Shown in pieces: positions 42,957 through 53,128 of a stretch of DNA of 64,000 nucleotides. The notes under the pieces are model-generated. The model searched no databases. It saw only the letters and a list, made by a program, of their open reading frames with translations, and had not been told where the DNA came from. The DNA comes from Bacillus sp. HSf4. Lineage in GTDB: Bacteria; Bacillota; Bacilli; Bacillales; Bacillaceae. The position numbers and the translations under genes are program-made. The stretch lies in contig NZ_CP120679.1 of the NCBI RefSeq assembly GCF_029537375.1, forward strand, positions 353,501 to 417,500, written 5' to 3'. Position 1 is the stretch's first letter. Each line of letters begins with the position of its first letter.

Positions 42957-44579
42957 ATGTGGCAGCAGGTATACGATCCGTTTGGGAATCTGTTTCTCAG
43001 CGCTTTTGCCGCCATTCTGCCGATTCTTTTCTTTCTCCTTGCACTGACCGTGTTGAAGATGAAAGGAATCATCGCGTCATTTGTGACGCTGGCGGTCAGC
43101 TTTATTGTAGCGGTGTTCTTTTTTCACATGCCGGCTGCAAAAGCTGTCTCCGCCGTTTTTCTTGGAATTGCTAACGGCCTCTGGCCGATCGGATATATTG
43201 TCCTGATGGCTGTATGGCTTTACAAACTTTCCGTCAAAACCGGAAAGTTTAAAGTGATCAGAGCGAGCATTGCCGGAATTTCGTCTGACCAGCGGCTTCA
43301 GCTATTGCTGATCGGGTTCAGTTTTAACGCCTTTTTGGAAGGCGCGGCAGGTTTCGGCGTGCCGATTGCGATCAGTGCCGTTCTTCTAGTCGAGCTTGGT
43401 TTTAAACCTTTGAAAGCGGCATCCCTATGTTTGATTGCGAATGCGGCATCCGGCGCTTTTGGAGCGATCGGAATTCCGGTGATCACAGGAGCGCAGATGG
43501 GAGGCTTGACACCGGTTGAGCTTTCCAGAACGCTCGCCTTGATGCTTCCGGTCATCGCCTTCTTTGTCCCGTTCCTGCTCGTTTTCATATTGGATGGGTT
43601 TAAAGGAATAAGAGAAACGCTGCCGGCCCTTCTCGTATTAAGCGGAAGCTATACGGCGGTGCAGACTCTGACGATGATTGGATTGGGACCGGAGCTGGCC
43701 GACATTTTGGCCGCTTTAATCAGCATGGGAGCGCTGGCGCTGTTCTTGAAAAAATGGCAGCCGCGTCACATATACAGGGAAGCCGGGAATGAACATGAAC
43801 CCGCTGAGAAATATCATGCAGCAGACATTATAAAAGCCTGGTCTCCGTTTTATATTTTGACCGCCGTCATTGCGGTATGGAGCCTCCCCGGTTTCAAGGG
43901 GCTCTTTCAGGAAGGCGGGGTGCTGAAGCAGACGACGATCTTATTCAACATGCCTTTTCTTCACCGGGAAGTGCTGAAAACGCCGCCGATATCCCCGGAA
44001 GCGGCACCGCTTGATGCCGTGATGAAGCTTGACTTCATTTCAGCGACGGGGACGGCCATTCTGATCGCTGTGATCATCACGATTGTGCTGAGCCGAAACA
44101 TCAGTTTCCGCGGAGGACTCTCCTGTTTGAAAGAAACGGTCAGGGAATTGTGGCTTCCCGTTCTCACCATTTGCTTTGTGATGGGTTTTGCAAACCTGGC
44201 CAATTATGCCGGATTGAGTTCAACCATTGGACTGGCGCTAGCCAAAGCGGGGGACATCTTTCCGTTCGTCAGTCCCGTATTGGGCTGGATCGGTGTCTTT
44301 ATCACAGGTTCAGTCGTCAGCAACAATGCATTATTCGGCCACTTGCAAGCTGTCACCGGAGCGCAAATCGGGACAAGTTCGGCGCTATTGCTTGCCGCCA
44401 ATACCGCGGGCGGTGTGATGGCCAAGCTGATTTCACCGCAGTCGATTGCGATTGCAACAGCTGCCGTTCAAAAGACAGGGGAGGAATCAAAGCTTTTCAG
44501 CCAAACCGTTAAATACAGCTTGATCCTGCTTCTCATCATTTGCATTTGGACATTTGTGCTTTCAAAGCTTGCCATATAA
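42957..44579 (+). CDS. lctP: L-lactate permease LctP
   Basis: This is a 540-residue membrane protein of the LctP/GlcA family with 12-14 helices. Family stretches are [20 protein letters not shown] near 70, [18 protein letters not shown] near 135 and [19 protein letters not shown] near 400. It moves L-lactate with protons, here in the ldh operon to release or take up lactate. It is followed by a strong terminator 3 bases after the stop. Confidence 0.95.
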   Translation: MWQQVYDPFGNLFLSAFAAILPILFFLLALTVLKMKGIIASFVTLAVSFIVAVFFFHMPAAKAVSAVFLGIANGLWPIGYIVLMAVWLYKLSVKTGKFKVIRASIAGISSDQRLQLLLIGFSFNAFLEGAAGFGVPIAISAVLLVELGFKPLKAASLCLIANAASGAFGAIGIPVITGAQMGGLTPVELSRTLALMLPVIAFFVPFLLVFILDGFKGIRETLPALLVLSGSYTAVQTLTMIGLGPELADILAALISMGALALFLKKWQPRHIYREAGNEHEPAEKYHAADIIKAWSPFYILTAVIAVWSLPGFKGLFQEGGVLKQTTILFNMPFLHREVLKTPPISPEAAPLDAVMKLDFISATGTAILIAVIITIVLSRNISFRGGLSCLKETVRELWLPVLTICFVMGFANLANYAGLSSTIGLALAKAGDIFPFVSPVLGWIGVFITGSVVSNNALFGHLQAVTGAQIGTSSALLLAANTAGGVMAKLISPQSIAIATAAVQKTGEESKLFSQTVKYSLILLLIICIWTFVLSKLAI

Positions 44580-44581
44580 AG

Positions 44582-44615
44582 AAGAGCCTTTTCCCGTAAT
44601 GGGAAAAGGCTCTTT
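44582..44615 (+). terminator. Terminator of ldh-lctP
   Basis: AAGAGCCTTTTCCC (44582-44595) pairs perfectly with GGGAAAAGGCTCTT (44601-44614), a 14-bp stem with a GTAAT loop followed by TTAT. Confidence 0.9.
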
Positions 44616-44690
44616 ATGCTGCCTGTTCTATCATGTCCTCTTTTTGAATACATTGTACAAGTTATCCGCGGAAGGGGGGGACGCGATGTG

Positions 44691-45329
44691 TTGAACATCT
44701 TCCTAAGCTATGTATTTTTGGGCTTGTCATTGGCTGCGCCGGTCGGTCCGGTCAATGCGGCACAGATTGACAGAGGGATGAAAGGGGGGTTTTTGCATGC
44801 TTGGCTGTTTGGACTCGGCGCGGTTTCGGCTGATGTCTTATACATGGTGCTGATTTATTTCGGTGTTGCTCAATTTCTGACTGTGCCATTTTTAAAAACG
44901 TTTTTATGGCTGTTTGGTTTTTTTGTTTTAACCTATACGGGAATCGAAAGCCTGATCAAGGCCAAGGAAGTTTCGTTGATGAGAGGCGTCAAAGAGCAAG
45001 GGACCTATCGCAAATCCTTTTTGTCCGGATTGGTGATTTCTCTTTCAAACCCTCTCAGCATCATGTTTTGGCTTGGCATTTACGGAAGAATTCTGGCGAA
45101 AACGATTGAGGCTTATGCATCCTATCAGCTGTTGATATGCAGTTCAGGCATTTTAATCGGCCTTTTTTTGTGGGATTTGGCGATGTCCTTTCTGGCCGGG
45201 ACGCTCAGAACATTTTTAAGCCCGGGGATGATACAGGCGACGACATGGATCGCCGGCATCACATTAATCGTGTTCGGCTGCTACTTCGGGTATCAAGGAT
45301 TTCAACAACTGATCCAGCCGGCGCACTAA
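44691..45329 (+). CDS. ycgF: LysE family amino acid exporter YcgF
   Basis: This is a 212-residue membrane protein with six helices and the LysE/RhtB pattern APVGPVNAAQIDRGMKGGF at residues 15-33, then LISLSNPLSIMFWLGIYG-like sequence near 115. It should export an amino acid or a derivative. TTG 44691 gives the same N-terminus as B. subtilis YcgF (MNIFLSY) and lies 10 bases after a GGGGGGG site; GTG 44688 is adjacent. The MarR gene ycgE that precedes ycgF in B. subtilis is missing here. It converges with ycgH, only 6 bases apart. Confidence 0.9.
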   Translation: MNIFLSYVFLGLSLAAPVGPVNAAQIDRGMKGGFLHAWLFGLGAVSADVLYMVLIYFGVAQFLTVPFLKTFLWLFGFFVLTYTGIESLIKAKEVSLMRGVKEQGTYRKSFLSGLVISLSNPLSIMFWLGIYGRILAKTIEAYASYQLLICSSGILIGLFLWDLAMSFLAGTLRTFLSPGMIQATTWIAGITLIVFGCYFGYQGFQQLIQPAH

Positions 45330-45335
45330 AGAAGG

Positions 45336-46667
45336 TCAGGGCTTGTTTTGCCCTTGTCCGTGATCCCATTTCCTTTTCATCAAAAGCGTTACACATGCGA
45401 TGATCGCAAGAAACAAAAGACTGACAAAAAAGCCCGGACGGCTGTTTTTTTCAAATAACGTACCGGAAATCGCGAATAAAATCAGTATAAGCGCTGCCGC
45501 AATTTGAACATGTCCTTTTAGCTTCGGCTTCGTCAGTTTTTTACTTGAAAAAAGGATGAACATCCAATTGTACAGCAGCATCAAACTGGCGGCCGTAGTC
45601 ATATGCTCGTACAGCGCTTTTGGAAGCAAGAGCGACAAAATGATCGAAGCGGCGAGCACAAGCACCGTCAGCCCCAGTGCCGGCCATGATACTTTTGCTT
45701 GTTCCTTTTTTGCAAAACAGGATGGTGCATCACCGTTTTTCGCCATTGTCCCCATCAGTGTTGTGACGGCAAACAACGATGCGGTCAGCGTAGAAAATCC
45801 GGCAATGATGAAGATGCCGTTGAAAATGTCCATCACCAAATTCAAATGGAAATCTTTTAATGAGGTGATAAACGGACTGTTCTGTTCAGTAAAAGCATGA
45901 TGCGGAACGAGCAGCATGGCCAGGCCGATCGAGACGACGTAAATGGAGGCCAGTGTGATGAGCATCAGACTGCCAGACTTCGGCGAGTCTTTCGGATCCT
46001 TTAAATGAATCGCCATCAGTCCCATGACCTCAATTCCGCCATAAGCGTAAAATGTGTATATCAGCCCTGTCCACAACCCCATGAAGCCGAAAGGAAACAG
46101 TTCATCCATCCGGTCGGGGAGCTGTGCATCAGGTGTTTTTCCGGGAAGAACACCGCATAAGGCCAGGACAGCGATAATGATAAACATCAAAATAGCCGCC
46201 GTTTTCAGGACAGCCAGAAGGTTTTCCGTTTTTTCGAAGCTGCTGCGTCCCGTGAAAATCACGATCAAGCCGAGAACAGCATAAATGGATGCAAACACCC
46301 ACAGAGGAATTTGCTCAAACCAATGGCGCGTAAACAAAGAAATCGCTGTCAGCTGGCTTCCGATGATCAGCATTTCAGAAGACCAGTAGACCCAGCCGTT
46401 GCTGAAACCGGCCCATCTGCCAAATGCTTCTCTTGCATAGGAACAAAAAGACCCTTCAACCGGATGATCTGCTGTCAGTTTAGCGAGCTGCTGAAACACG
46501 AGAAAGGTTCCGAGCGCTGCAAGAAGAAAAGCGGCTAGGACGGAAAAGCCGCTTTTCTTTATGGCAATGCTTGACCCCAGAAAAAAACCCGTTCCGATCG
46601 TGCAGCCGACTCCGATCAATGACAGCTGCCACCATTTCAAATCACCTTTTGACACTTGTTGTTTCAC
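45336..46667 (-). CDS. ycgH: Amino acid permease YcgH
   Basis: This is a 443-residue APC-superfamily permease with 12 helices. The N-terminal GVGCTIGTGFFLGSSIAIKK is the conserved substrate-binding helix 1, and FNGIFIIAGFSTLTASLFAV lies in the middle. It is likely to take up amino acids; the substrate is not evident. GTG 46667 was chosen because GAGGGG lies 9 bases upstream. ATG 46691 would put the ribosome site inside the gene. It resembles B. subtilis YcgH and keeps its position next to nadE. Confidence 0.88.
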   Translation of the reverse strand: MKQQVSKGDLKWWQLSLIGVGCTIGTGFFLGSSIAIKKSGFSVLAAFLLAALGTFLVFQQLAKLTADHPVEGSFCSYAREAFGRWAGFSNGWVYWSSEMLIIGSQLTAISLFTRHWFEQIPLWVFASIYAVLGLIVIFTGRSSFEKTENLLAVLKTAAILMFIIIAVLALCGVLPGKTPDAQLPDRMDELFPFGFMGLWTGLIYTFYAYGGIEVMGLMAIHLKDPKDSPKSGSLMLITLASIYVVSIGLAMLLVPHHAFTEQNSPFITSLKDFHLNLVMDIFNGIFIIAGFSTLTASLFAVTTLMGTMAKNGDAPSCFAKKEQAKVSWPALGLTVLVLAASIILSLLLPKALYEHMTTAASLMLLYNWMFILFSSKKLTKPKLKGHVQIAAALILILFAISGTLFEKNSRPGFFVSLLFLAIIACVTLLMKRKWDHGQGQNKP

Positions 46668-46830
46668 TAGTTTCAACCCCTCTGATGTCATCGTTATTTT
46701 GCCTTGTGCGCCTTTTTTTATGCACCTAATTGTCCATGGCGCCCCGCGTGGATATTCACTTCAAAACGAAACATGTGCTATAGTTAAAGTAGAATAAATC
46801 GGTTCATTCACGCATAAGGAGGAATGACGG

Positions 46831-47649
46831 ATGTCTTTGCAAGAAAAAATCATCAATGAACTGAATGTAAAGCCTTCTATTGATCCAAAACAGGAGATTG
46901 AGAAACGGGTGGGCTTTTTAAAGAGCTATTTGAAAAAAACCGGAGCTAAAGGCTTTGTTCTCGGAATAAGCGGAGGGCAGGATTCATCGCTTGCAGGACG
47001 ACTCGCCCAGCTGGCTGTCGAAGAGCTGAGGTCTGAAGGAGTGCAGGCTGAATTTATTGCGGTCCGCCTGCCTTACGGTGTTCAACAGGACGAAGATGAC
47101 GCCCAGCTGGCCTTGAAGTTTATTCAGCCGGACAAGTCGCTGGCGTTTGATATTGCGTCAACGGTCGAATCCTTTGTTTCCCAGTTTAAAGCTGTTACCG
47201 GTGAAGCGCTTGCCGATTTTCATAAAGGCAATGTCAAAGCGCGGGTACGGATGATTACACAGTATGCGATCGGCGGCCAGCATCAATTGCTGGTGATCGG
47301 AACAGACCATGCGGCGGAAGCTGTTACCGGCTTTTTCACAAAGTATGGAGACGGAGGCGCGGATCTTTTGCCGCTGACAGGGCTGACGAAACGCCAGGGC
47401 AGCAGCCTGCTTGAGGAGCTCGGCGCGCCTGAACGTCTTTATACGAAATCGCCGACAGCCGATTTGCTGGATGAAAAACCTCAGCAAGCCGACGAAACAG
47501 AGCTCGGCCTCACATATCAGAATATTGACGATTACCTGGAAGGAAAACCGGTTTCCGGCGATGTGGCCGAGGCGATTGAAAAACGCTACATCGCGTCAGA
47601 GCATAAGCGCCAGGTGCCTGCGTCAATGTTTGATGATTGGTGGAAATAA
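46831..47649 (+). CDS. nadE: NH3-dependent NAD+ synthetase
   Basis: This is a 272-residue enzyme of the N-type ATP pyrophosphatase family. The P-loop [15 protein letters not shown] is at about 45-59, the NaAD-binding region is [20 protein letters not shown], and a TKRQG loop is present. It amidates deamido-NAD with ammonia and ATP, the last step of NAD synthesis. The length equals that of B. subtilis NadE. The ATG follows AAGGAGGAATGACGG. It is monocistronic with a terminator downstream. Confidence 0.97.
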   Translation: MSLQEKIINELNVKPSIDPKQEIEKRVGFLKSYLKKTGAKGFVLGISGGQDSSLAGRLAQLAVEELRSEGVQAEFIAVRLPYGVQQDEDDAQLALKFIQPDKSLAFDIASTVESFVSQFKAVTGEALADFHKGNVKARVRMITQYAIGGQHQLLVIGTDHAAEAVTGFFTKYGDGGADLLPLTGLTKRQGSSLLEELGAPERLYTKSPTADLLDEKPQQADETELGLTYQNIDDYLEGKPVSGDVAEAIEKRYIASEHKRQVPASMFDDWWK

Positions 47650-47683
47650 AGAAGCACGAAAATATCTGTGTCCTAATGATGAG

Positions 47684-47730
47684 AAAGCTGGTGATGAGGG
47701 CCTTTGCAGGTTCAATTCGCCAGCTTTTTT
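47684..47730 (+). terminator. Terminator of nadE
   Basis: AAAGCTGG (47684-47691) pairs with CCAGCTTT (47720-47727), followed by TTT. The loop is 28 bases and may hold further pairs. Confidence 0.7.
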
Positions 47731-47919
47731 AAGTTCAGCATCACCGTGGCTAAAATGAGTGATGCTGCTCCGCATTTATTCCGGTGGTCGATTCGTTATC
47801 AGCGTTGTAAGGAGAAGAATGGAGTGCGACAGCCTTTTCTTCTATATCATTAAAACGGGATTTGTCATATACTAATGATATTGTTGATTCCTTTAGACAA
47901 GGGGGAGTAAAGCCTAGAG

Positions 47920-48477
47920 ATGAATACCAAAAGATCCATCCATGTGGGAGAAAAAAACATCGTACTGATCGGATTTATGGGCGTCGGCAAAACGACGATC
48001 GGCAAGTTGGTCGCCAACAAACTGTCCCGCGAGTTTGTTGATATTGATCAAGAAATTGAACGAGATTTTCAGATGAGCATTCCCGAAATGTTCACACAAA
48101 AAGGGGAAGCCTTTTTTCGGAAGACAGAAAAAGAATATATTGTTCATATGTGTGAACATACAGAAGGTAAAATCGTTTCTCTTGGAGGCGGCTCTTTTCA
48201 GCAGGAGGAGATCAGGGAGAAGTGTCTTGAACACTGCTTCGTCATTTTCCTTGATTTAACATGGGAGAACTGGAAGAAGCGGATCGATTTGCTGCTTGAA
48301 AACAGGCCGATTCTTCACAACCGCTCAATTGAACAGGTGGAACAGCTGTTCAATGAAAGAAAAAGCATTTATGCCCATCACCACTTTAGAGTTGAAACCG
48401 ACAATCGTTCCGCCGAAGAGGTCGCCGACTCCATTGCAGATGCGCTGAAGCAGGGCGGGGAGCTTTCTCAGCCTTAA
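47920..48477 (+). CDS. aroK: Shikimate kinase
   Basis: This is a 185-residue kinase with a P-loop GFMGVGKTTIG (about 18-28), DIDQEIE (shikimate-binding aspartate, about 41-47), FRKTEKE and the LGGGSFQ motif near 88. It phosphorylates shikimate to shikimate-3-phosphate in aromatic amino acid synthesis. It matches B. subtilis AroK in length and N-terminal extension. A GGGGGAG site lies 15 bases before the ATG, a longer spacing than usual. The vat-like gene follows. Confidence 0.95.
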   Translation: MNTKRSIHVGEKNIVLIGFMGVGKTTIGKLVANKLSREFVDIDQEIERDFQMSIPEMFTQKGEAFFRKTEKEYIVHMCEHTEGKIVSLGGGSFQQEEIREKCLEHCFVIFLDLTWENWKKRIDLLLENRPILHNRSIEQVEQLFNERKSIYAHHHFRVETDNRSAEEVADSIADALKQGGELSQP

Positions 48478-48511
48478 ACAAACGTTTAATTAAGCTGAAG
48501 GGGTGTACTTG

Positions 48512-49141
48512 ATGAATGGACCGAATCCAAGAGAAGCCCGCCCGATAGCGGGCAATCAACATGTGCAGTTTATTAACAATACGGTCACAAGGCCGAATAT
48601 CATCGTCGGAGATTATACATATTACGATGCAAAACACGGAGAGTCGTTTGAAGAACAAGTGCTGTACCATTATGAAATCCTTGGCGACCGTTTAATCATC
48701 GGAAAGTTCTGTTCAATTGCGCCAGGCGTTCAATTCATCATGAACGGAGCCAATCACCGTATGGACGGTTCGACATATCCTTTTAACATTTTCGGCCATG
48801 GGTGGGAAAAGCACACGCCTGCATTGGAGGAACTTCCGTTTAAAGGGGATACTGTCATCGGCCATGATGTATGGATCGGCATGGATGCGGTCATCATGCC
48901 CGGCGTGACAATCGGCGACGGTGCGATCGTTGCGGCTCAATCGGTTGTGACAAAGGATGTGCCTCCATATACAATCATCGGCGGAAACCCGGCTAAACAA
49001 ATTAAAAAACGGTTTTCCGATGATGTCATCGCTGCCTGGCTGGACATCCAGTGGTGGAATTGGGACATCGAGCAGATCAACAGACGGATCGATGACATTG
49101 TCAATGGCAATATCGAAGCGTTAAAAAAACACATCAGATGA
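48512..49141 (+). CDS. Vat-like streptogramin A (xenobiotic) O-acetyltransferase
   Basis: This 209-residue protein matches the Vat/SatA acetyltransferases of the left-handed beta-helix (hexapeptide repeat) superfamily. It has [20 protein letters not shown] near residues 85-105, containing the catalytic histidine, then [20 protein letters not shown] and [13 protein letters not shown] as hexapeptide turns. Length and motifs equal those of VatD as I remember it. It should acetylate the hydroxyl of group A streptogramins with acetyl-CoA, or another xenobiotic. ATG 48512 follows AAGGGG at 8 bases. An inverted repeat TTAAAC-N4-GTTTAA lies at 48474-48489. Nothing around it suggests a mobile element. 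Confidence 0.9.
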   Translation: MNGPNPREARPIAGNQHVQFINNTVTRPNIIVGDYTYYDAKHGESFEEQVLYHYEILGDRLIIGKFCSIAPGVQFIMNGANHRMDGSTYPFNIFGHGWEKHTPALEELPFKGDTVIGHDVWIGMDAVIMPGVTIGDGAIVAAQSVVTKDVPPYTIIGGNPAKQIKKRFSDDVIAAWLDIQWWNWDIEQINRRIDDIVNGNIEALKKHIR

Positions 49142-49148
49142 AACATAG

Positions 49149-49180
49149 AGACAATGATCAGACAGATGATTGTCTTTTTT
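49149..49180 (+). terminator. Terminator of the vat-like gene
   Basis: AGACAATGATC (49149-49159) pairs with GATGATTGTCT (49165-49175) with one mismatch, followed by TTTTT. Confidence 0.8.
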
Positions 49181-49388
49181 CGTTATTTGCCTAGTGTGCT
49201 TGTTTGACTGTTTGTCCTTTTGATACAGTATATGTGCCCGGGATGAGTATCACGTTTTCCGCCCCGCCGCCGCTGTTTTTGATAAAGGACGTGTCAACAA
49301 GAAAAGCAGCAGCAATCTCTTTTATTCCAATCATTACAAAAATATGTAAAATCCTTAATGATAGAAACAGTAGACTGGCGGTGTATTG

Positions 49389-50162
49389 ATGATGAAACAA
49401 CAGATTCAAGAAGAGCTGAAAAACATTGAAACAACATATGGCGTCAAAATCCTCTATGCGGTCGAATCAGGCAGCAGAGCATGGGGCTTTCCTTCACAGG
49501 ACAGCGATTACGATGTCAGATTTATTTATGTCCACCAAAAAGACTGGTATCTATCGATTGATGCAAAGCGTGATGTGATTGAACCGCCGATCGATGATCT
49601 GCTCGATATCAGCGGCTGGGAGGTCACGAAAGCTTTAAGGCTGTTTCGGAAATCCAACCCTCCGCTGCTCGAATGGCTTTCTTCAGGAACCGTCTATTAT
49701 GAAGCCTATTCTTGGGCGGAAAACATGAGAAAGTTGAAGAACCGCGCCTTTTCTCCAGCTTCATGTATGTATCATTATCTCAACATGGCATCGGGGAATT
49801 TCCGCCACTACCTGCAGCGGGAAGAGGTGAAAATCAAAAAATATTTCTATGTTCTCCGCCCGATCCTGGCCTGCCAGTGGATTGAAAGCCGTCAGACGGT
49901 GCCTCCGATTGAATTTCAGACGTTGCTCGAGGAACTTGTTGAAGACGGACCGCTTAAAGCGGAAATCCATCATTTGCTTGACAGGAAAAGGAAGGGGGAG
50001 GAGTTTTCTCTTGAGCCTCAAAATCCCATGCTTCACGAGTTTATCGAAAAAGAACTTGAGCGGCTGCAGCCGGCGGCGAAGGCCTTTAAAACTGGCCGGG
50101 AAGATTTGACGCCAGAGCTTGACAGACTGTTCAGAGAAACGCTAGACGAGGTGTGGGCATAA
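49389..50162 (+). CDS. ycgL: Putative nucleotidyltransferase YcgL
   Basis: This is a 257-residue protein of the YcgL/DUF4111-like nucleotidyltransferase superfamily. The motif ESGSRAWGFPSQDSDYDVRFIY (about 25-46) holds the GS...DxD active-site pattern of MNT-type nucleotidyltransferases. The C-terminal two thirds are helical. The substrate is unknown; the family includes enzymes that modify nucleotides or small molecules. Three tandem candidate starts (TTG 49386, ATG 49389, ATG 49392) follow a weak GGCGGTG site. It has the same neighbour, putB, as in B. subtilis. Confidence 0.85.
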   Translation: MMKQQIQEELKNIETTYGVKILYAVESGSRAWGFPSQDSDYDVRFIYVHQKDWYLSIDAKRDVIEPPIDDLLDISGWEVTKALRLFRKSNPPLLEWLSSGTVYYEAYSWAENMRKLKNRAFSPASCMYHYLNMASGNFRHYLQREEVKIKKYFYVLRPILACQWIESRQTVPPIEFQTLLEELVEDGPLKAEIHHLLDRKRKGEEFSLEPQNPMLHEFIEKELERLQPAAKAFKTGREDLTPELDRLFRETLDEVWA

Positions 50163-50537
50163 CATGATATTCCCTTTAAGTATTCTTAAAGGGGTTTTTT
50201 CTTTGCCTTTTTGGGGAAATCGTTCAATATAACAGAAAACGCTTTCAAAATTATTTTTCTTCAATAGGAAAGCACAGCCGTATAAGAGGAGATCATCACC
50301 GGCACAGCTGAATAAGCATCCTGTTCTTTACCAAAGTTTTCTCCTGATTCTATTGTCGTATACCTTTTAAAATTTTAGGTATAAAGTTTCTGATTAAATC
50401 CCAGCACATGTAAAACATTGTGGGAAAAACACAAAAATCGTCAGCTTTTTTGTTTTTTCGAAATATTGTGAATCGACCCTCAGCTCCTATAAAATGAAGA
50501 ATATAAAGATAATTTCATGAGATGGCGGGGTGTGATA
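50163..50537 (+). promoter_or_regulatory. putBCP upstream region
   Basis: This 375-base gap holds a terminator for ycgL (CCCTTTAAG, tattc loop, CTTAAAGGGG, then TTTTTT, about 50172-50201), a cre-like site at 50234-50247 and an A/T-rich stretch with a TATAAA (near 50489) before the putB start. Binding sites of the activator PutR must lie here, but I could not delimit them. Confidence 0.5.
50234..50247. promoter_or_regulatory. cre site upstream of the put operon
   Basis: AGAAAACGCTTTCA matches TGWAANCGNTNWCA at 13 of 14 positions (first base A). It suggests CcpA control of proline breakdown. Confidence 0.6.
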
Positions 50538-51455
50538 ATGGAAGTGATAACAAGAGACTTTTTTCTATTCTTATCTAAAAGCAGCATCCTGAATCGCCTG
50601 GCGAGAAATTGGGGGAGTTCTGTAGCGACCGGAAAAATTATCGGAGGAAAGGATTTTGAAGCTTCGATTCCGATTATCAGAAAGCTTAATGAGCAAGGGT
50701 TGACTGTTACAGTTGATCATTTAGGCGAGTTTGTCGACAGCAGAGAAGTCGCAAGAGAACGCACACAGGAATGTATTCGGGCCATACAGTTGATCGCACA
50801 GGAAAAGCTGAAGTCACACGTTTCCTTAAAGATGACTTCGCTGGGACTCGATATTGATCTCGATCTTGTCAGAGACAATATGACGAGCATTTTGGACTGT
50901 GCTGAGCAGCATCAGGTAATGGTAACGATTGACATGGAGGATGAAGTCCGCTGTCAAAAGACGCTCGACTTGTTTAAGGAGTTCAGACAGCGGTATGAGT
51001 ATGTCAGCACCGTTCTCCAAGCTTATTTATACCGGACTGAACAGGATTTGGAGGAATTAAATCAATACGATCCGTTTTTCCGTCTTGTGAAGGGAGCTTA
51101 TAAGGAATCACCGCAAGTGGCGTTTCCTGATAAAAAAGACGTGGATGAGAATTATAAAAAGCTTATCAAAAAGCAGCTTCTGAGCGGCCATTACACAGCC
51201 ATCGCAACTCATGATGACAAGATGATTGACTACACCAAAGAACTCGCGAATGAGCATCAAATCGGCAAGGACCGCTTCGAGTTTCAAATGCTGTACGGCA
51301 TGCGCAACAAAACACAGCTCGAATTAGTGAAAGAGGGCTACAATATGCGCGTGTATCTTCCTTACGGAGACGACTGGTACGGATACTTCATGAGACGGCT
51401 TGCCGAGCGGCCTGCAAATATTGCATTTGCATTTAAAGGCATGACCAAGAAATAA
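50538..51455 (+). CDS. putB: Proline dehydrogenase
   Basis: This is a 305-residue FAD-dependent TIM-barrel proline dehydrogenase. It shows VTVDHLGEFVDSREVA near 60, SLKMTSLGLDIDLDLV near 95, LVKGAYKESPQVAFP near 185 and the C-terminal YGMRNKTQLELV and MRVYLPYGDDWYGYFMRRLAERP, the proline/FAD-binding end. It oxidises proline to pyrroline-5-carboxylate. ATG 50538 follows GGGGTGTG. It is the first gene of the operon putB-putC-putP. Confidence 0.96.
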   Translation: MEVITRDFFLFLSKSSILNRLARNWGSSVATGKIIGGKDFEASIPIIRKLNEQGLTVTVDHLGEFVDSREVARERTQECIRAIQLIAQEKLKSHVSLKMTSLGLDIDLDLVRDNMTSILDCAEQHQVMVTIDMEDEVRCQKTLDLFKEFRQRYEYVSTVLQAYLYRTEQDLEELNQYDPFFRLVKGAYKESPQVAFPDKKDVDENYKKLIKKQLLSGHYTAIATHDDKMIDYTKELANEHQIGKDRFEFQMLYGMRNKTQLELVKEGYNMRVYLPYGDDWYGYFMRRLAERPANIAFAFKGMTKK

Positions 51456-51478
51456 AACGATAAGAAGGGGAGATTAGA

Positions 51479-53029
51479 ATGACAACACCTTACAAACATG
51501 AACCATTTACAAATTTCGGGATCGAAGAAAACCGGACGGCATTTGAAAAAGCGCTGGAAACGGTAAAAAATGAATGGCTGGGTCAGTCCTATCCTCTTGT
51601 TATCGATGGAGAAAGATTTGAAACAGAAGACAAAATCATTTCGATCAACCCGGCAAACAAAGAAGAAGTTGTGGGAAGCGTATCAAAAGCGACTCAGGAT
51701 CATGCTGAAAAGGCCATCCAAGCGGCTGCAACGGCGTTTGAGACATGGAGATATACAGATCCTGAAGAAAGAGCGGCTGTTTTATTCCGAGCGGCTGCAA
51801 AAGTGCGCCGCCTGAAACATGAATTTTCAGCGCTGTTAGTCAAAGAAGCGGGAAAACCATGGAATGAAGCGGATGCGGATACGGCGGAAGCGATTGACTT
51901 TATGGAATATTACGCACGTCAAATGATTGAGCTGGCGAAAGGAAAACCTGTCAACAGCCGTGAAGGCGAGCGAAATCAATATGTATATACACCGACTGGG
52001 GTAACGGTTGTGATTCCGCCTTGGAACTTCCTTTTTGCCATTATGGCGGGAACGACAGTGGCGCCGATCGTAACTGGAAACACGGTTGTTCTGAAGCCGG
52101 CGAGCGCAGCGCCAGTTATTGCCGCAAGATTCGTTGAAGTGCTTGAAGAAAGCGGCCTGCCAAAAGGTGTCGTCAACTTTGTTCCGGGAAGCGGCGCTGA
52201 AGTCGGAGATTACCTTGTTGATCATCCGAAAACAAGCATCATCACGTTCACCGGCTCAAGAGAAGTCGGAACGCGCATTTTTGAGCGTGCAGCGAAGGTT
52301 CAGCCTGGTCAGACGCATTTAAAACAAGTCATCGCGGAAATGGGCGGAAAAGATACGGTTGTCGTTGATGAAGACTGTGATGTTGAATTAGCTGCACAAT
52401 CCATTTTCCAATCCGCATTCGGATTTGCCGGTCAAAAATGTTCAGCGGGTTCGCGCGCTGTCGTTCATGAAAAAGTATATGACGAAGTGCTGAAGCGTGT
52501 TATCGAAATTACAGAATCCAAGAAAGTCGGAGAGCCTGACAGCGCGGACGTTTATATGGGACCTGTCATCGATCAGGCTTCCTACAACAAGATCATGGAT
52601 TATATCGAAATCGGCAAACAGGAAGGCCGCCTGGTCAGCGGAGGAAAAGGTGATGATTCAAAAGGATATTTCATCGATCCGACGATCTTTGCCGACTTGG
52701 ATCCAAAAGCGCGCTTGATGCAGGAAGAAATCTTCGGTCCTGTCGTTGCCTTCTCAAAAGTAAGCAGCTTTGATGAAGCGCTGGAAGTGGCCAACAATAC
52801 AGAATATGGATTGACGGGAGCGGTCATCACGAAAAACCGCGATCATATCAACCGGGCAAAACAAGAATTCCATGTAGGAAATCTGTATTTCAACCGCAAC
52901 TGTACAGGTGCGATTGTCGGCTACCATCCGTTTGGCGGATTTAAAATGTCAGGTACGGATTCAAAAGCGGGCGGACCGGATTATCTGGCTCTCCACATGC
53001 AGGCAAAAACAATCAGCGAAATGTTCTAA
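51479..53029 (+). CDS. putC: 1-Pyrroline-5-carboxylate dehydrogenase
   Basis: This is a 516-residue aldehyde dehydrogenase of the P5C dehydrogenase type. It has [20 protein letters not shown] (NAD and active-site entry), [14 protein letters not shown] with the general base glutamate near 288, and [13 protein letters not shown] with the catalytic cysteine near 322. It converts glutamate semialdehyde to glutamate and completes proline degradation. It lies 23 bases after putB behind AAGGGGAG, and matches B. subtilis PutC in length. Confidence 0.97.
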   Translation: MTTPYKHEPFTNFGIEENRTAFEKALETVKNEWLGQSYPLVIDGERFETEDKIISINPANKEEVVGSVSKATQDHAEKAIQAAATAFETWRYTDPEERAAVLFRAAAKVRRLKHEFSALLVKEAGKPWNEADADTAEAIDFMEYYARQMIELAKGKPVNSREGERNQYVYTPTGVTVVIPPWNFLFAIMAGTTVAPIVTGNTVVLKPASAAPVIAARFVEVLEESGLPKGVVNFVPGSGAEVGDYLVDHPKTSIITFTGSREVGTRIFERAAKVQPGQTHLKQVIAEMGGKDTVVVDEDCDVELAAQSIFQSAFGFAGQKCSAGSRAVVHEKVYDEVLKRVIEITESKKVGEPDSADVYMGPVIDQASYNKIMDYIEIGKQEGRLVSGGKGDDSKGYFIDPTIFADLDPKARLMQEEIFGPVVAFSKVSSFDEALEVANNTEYGLTGAVITKNRDHINRAKQEFHVGNLYFNRNCTGAIVGYHPFGGFKMSGTDSKAGGPDYLALHMQAKTISEMF

Positions 53030-53050
53030 AAAGGGGTAAAATAAGGGGTG

Positions 53051-53073
53051 AAGGCAGTCGTTAAGGCTGCCTT
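53051..53073 (+). terminator. Intercistronic hairpin between putC and putP
   Basis: AAGGCAG (53051-53057) pairs with CTGCCTT (53067-53073). It sits in the 99-base gap before putP and has no strong T-run. It may stabilise the upstream message or lower putP expression. Confidence 0.5.
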
Positions 53074-53128
53074 CAAAATAGAAATATCTGAAAATTTAGA
53101 CAAAAAACGGCATCTTGGGGGGATTCTT

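Noticed and set aside
53048..53128. N-terminal extension of PutP from GTG 53048
   Set aside because: It covers a hairpin, has its GTG on top of the AAGGGG sequence, and adds residues absent from PutP proteins.
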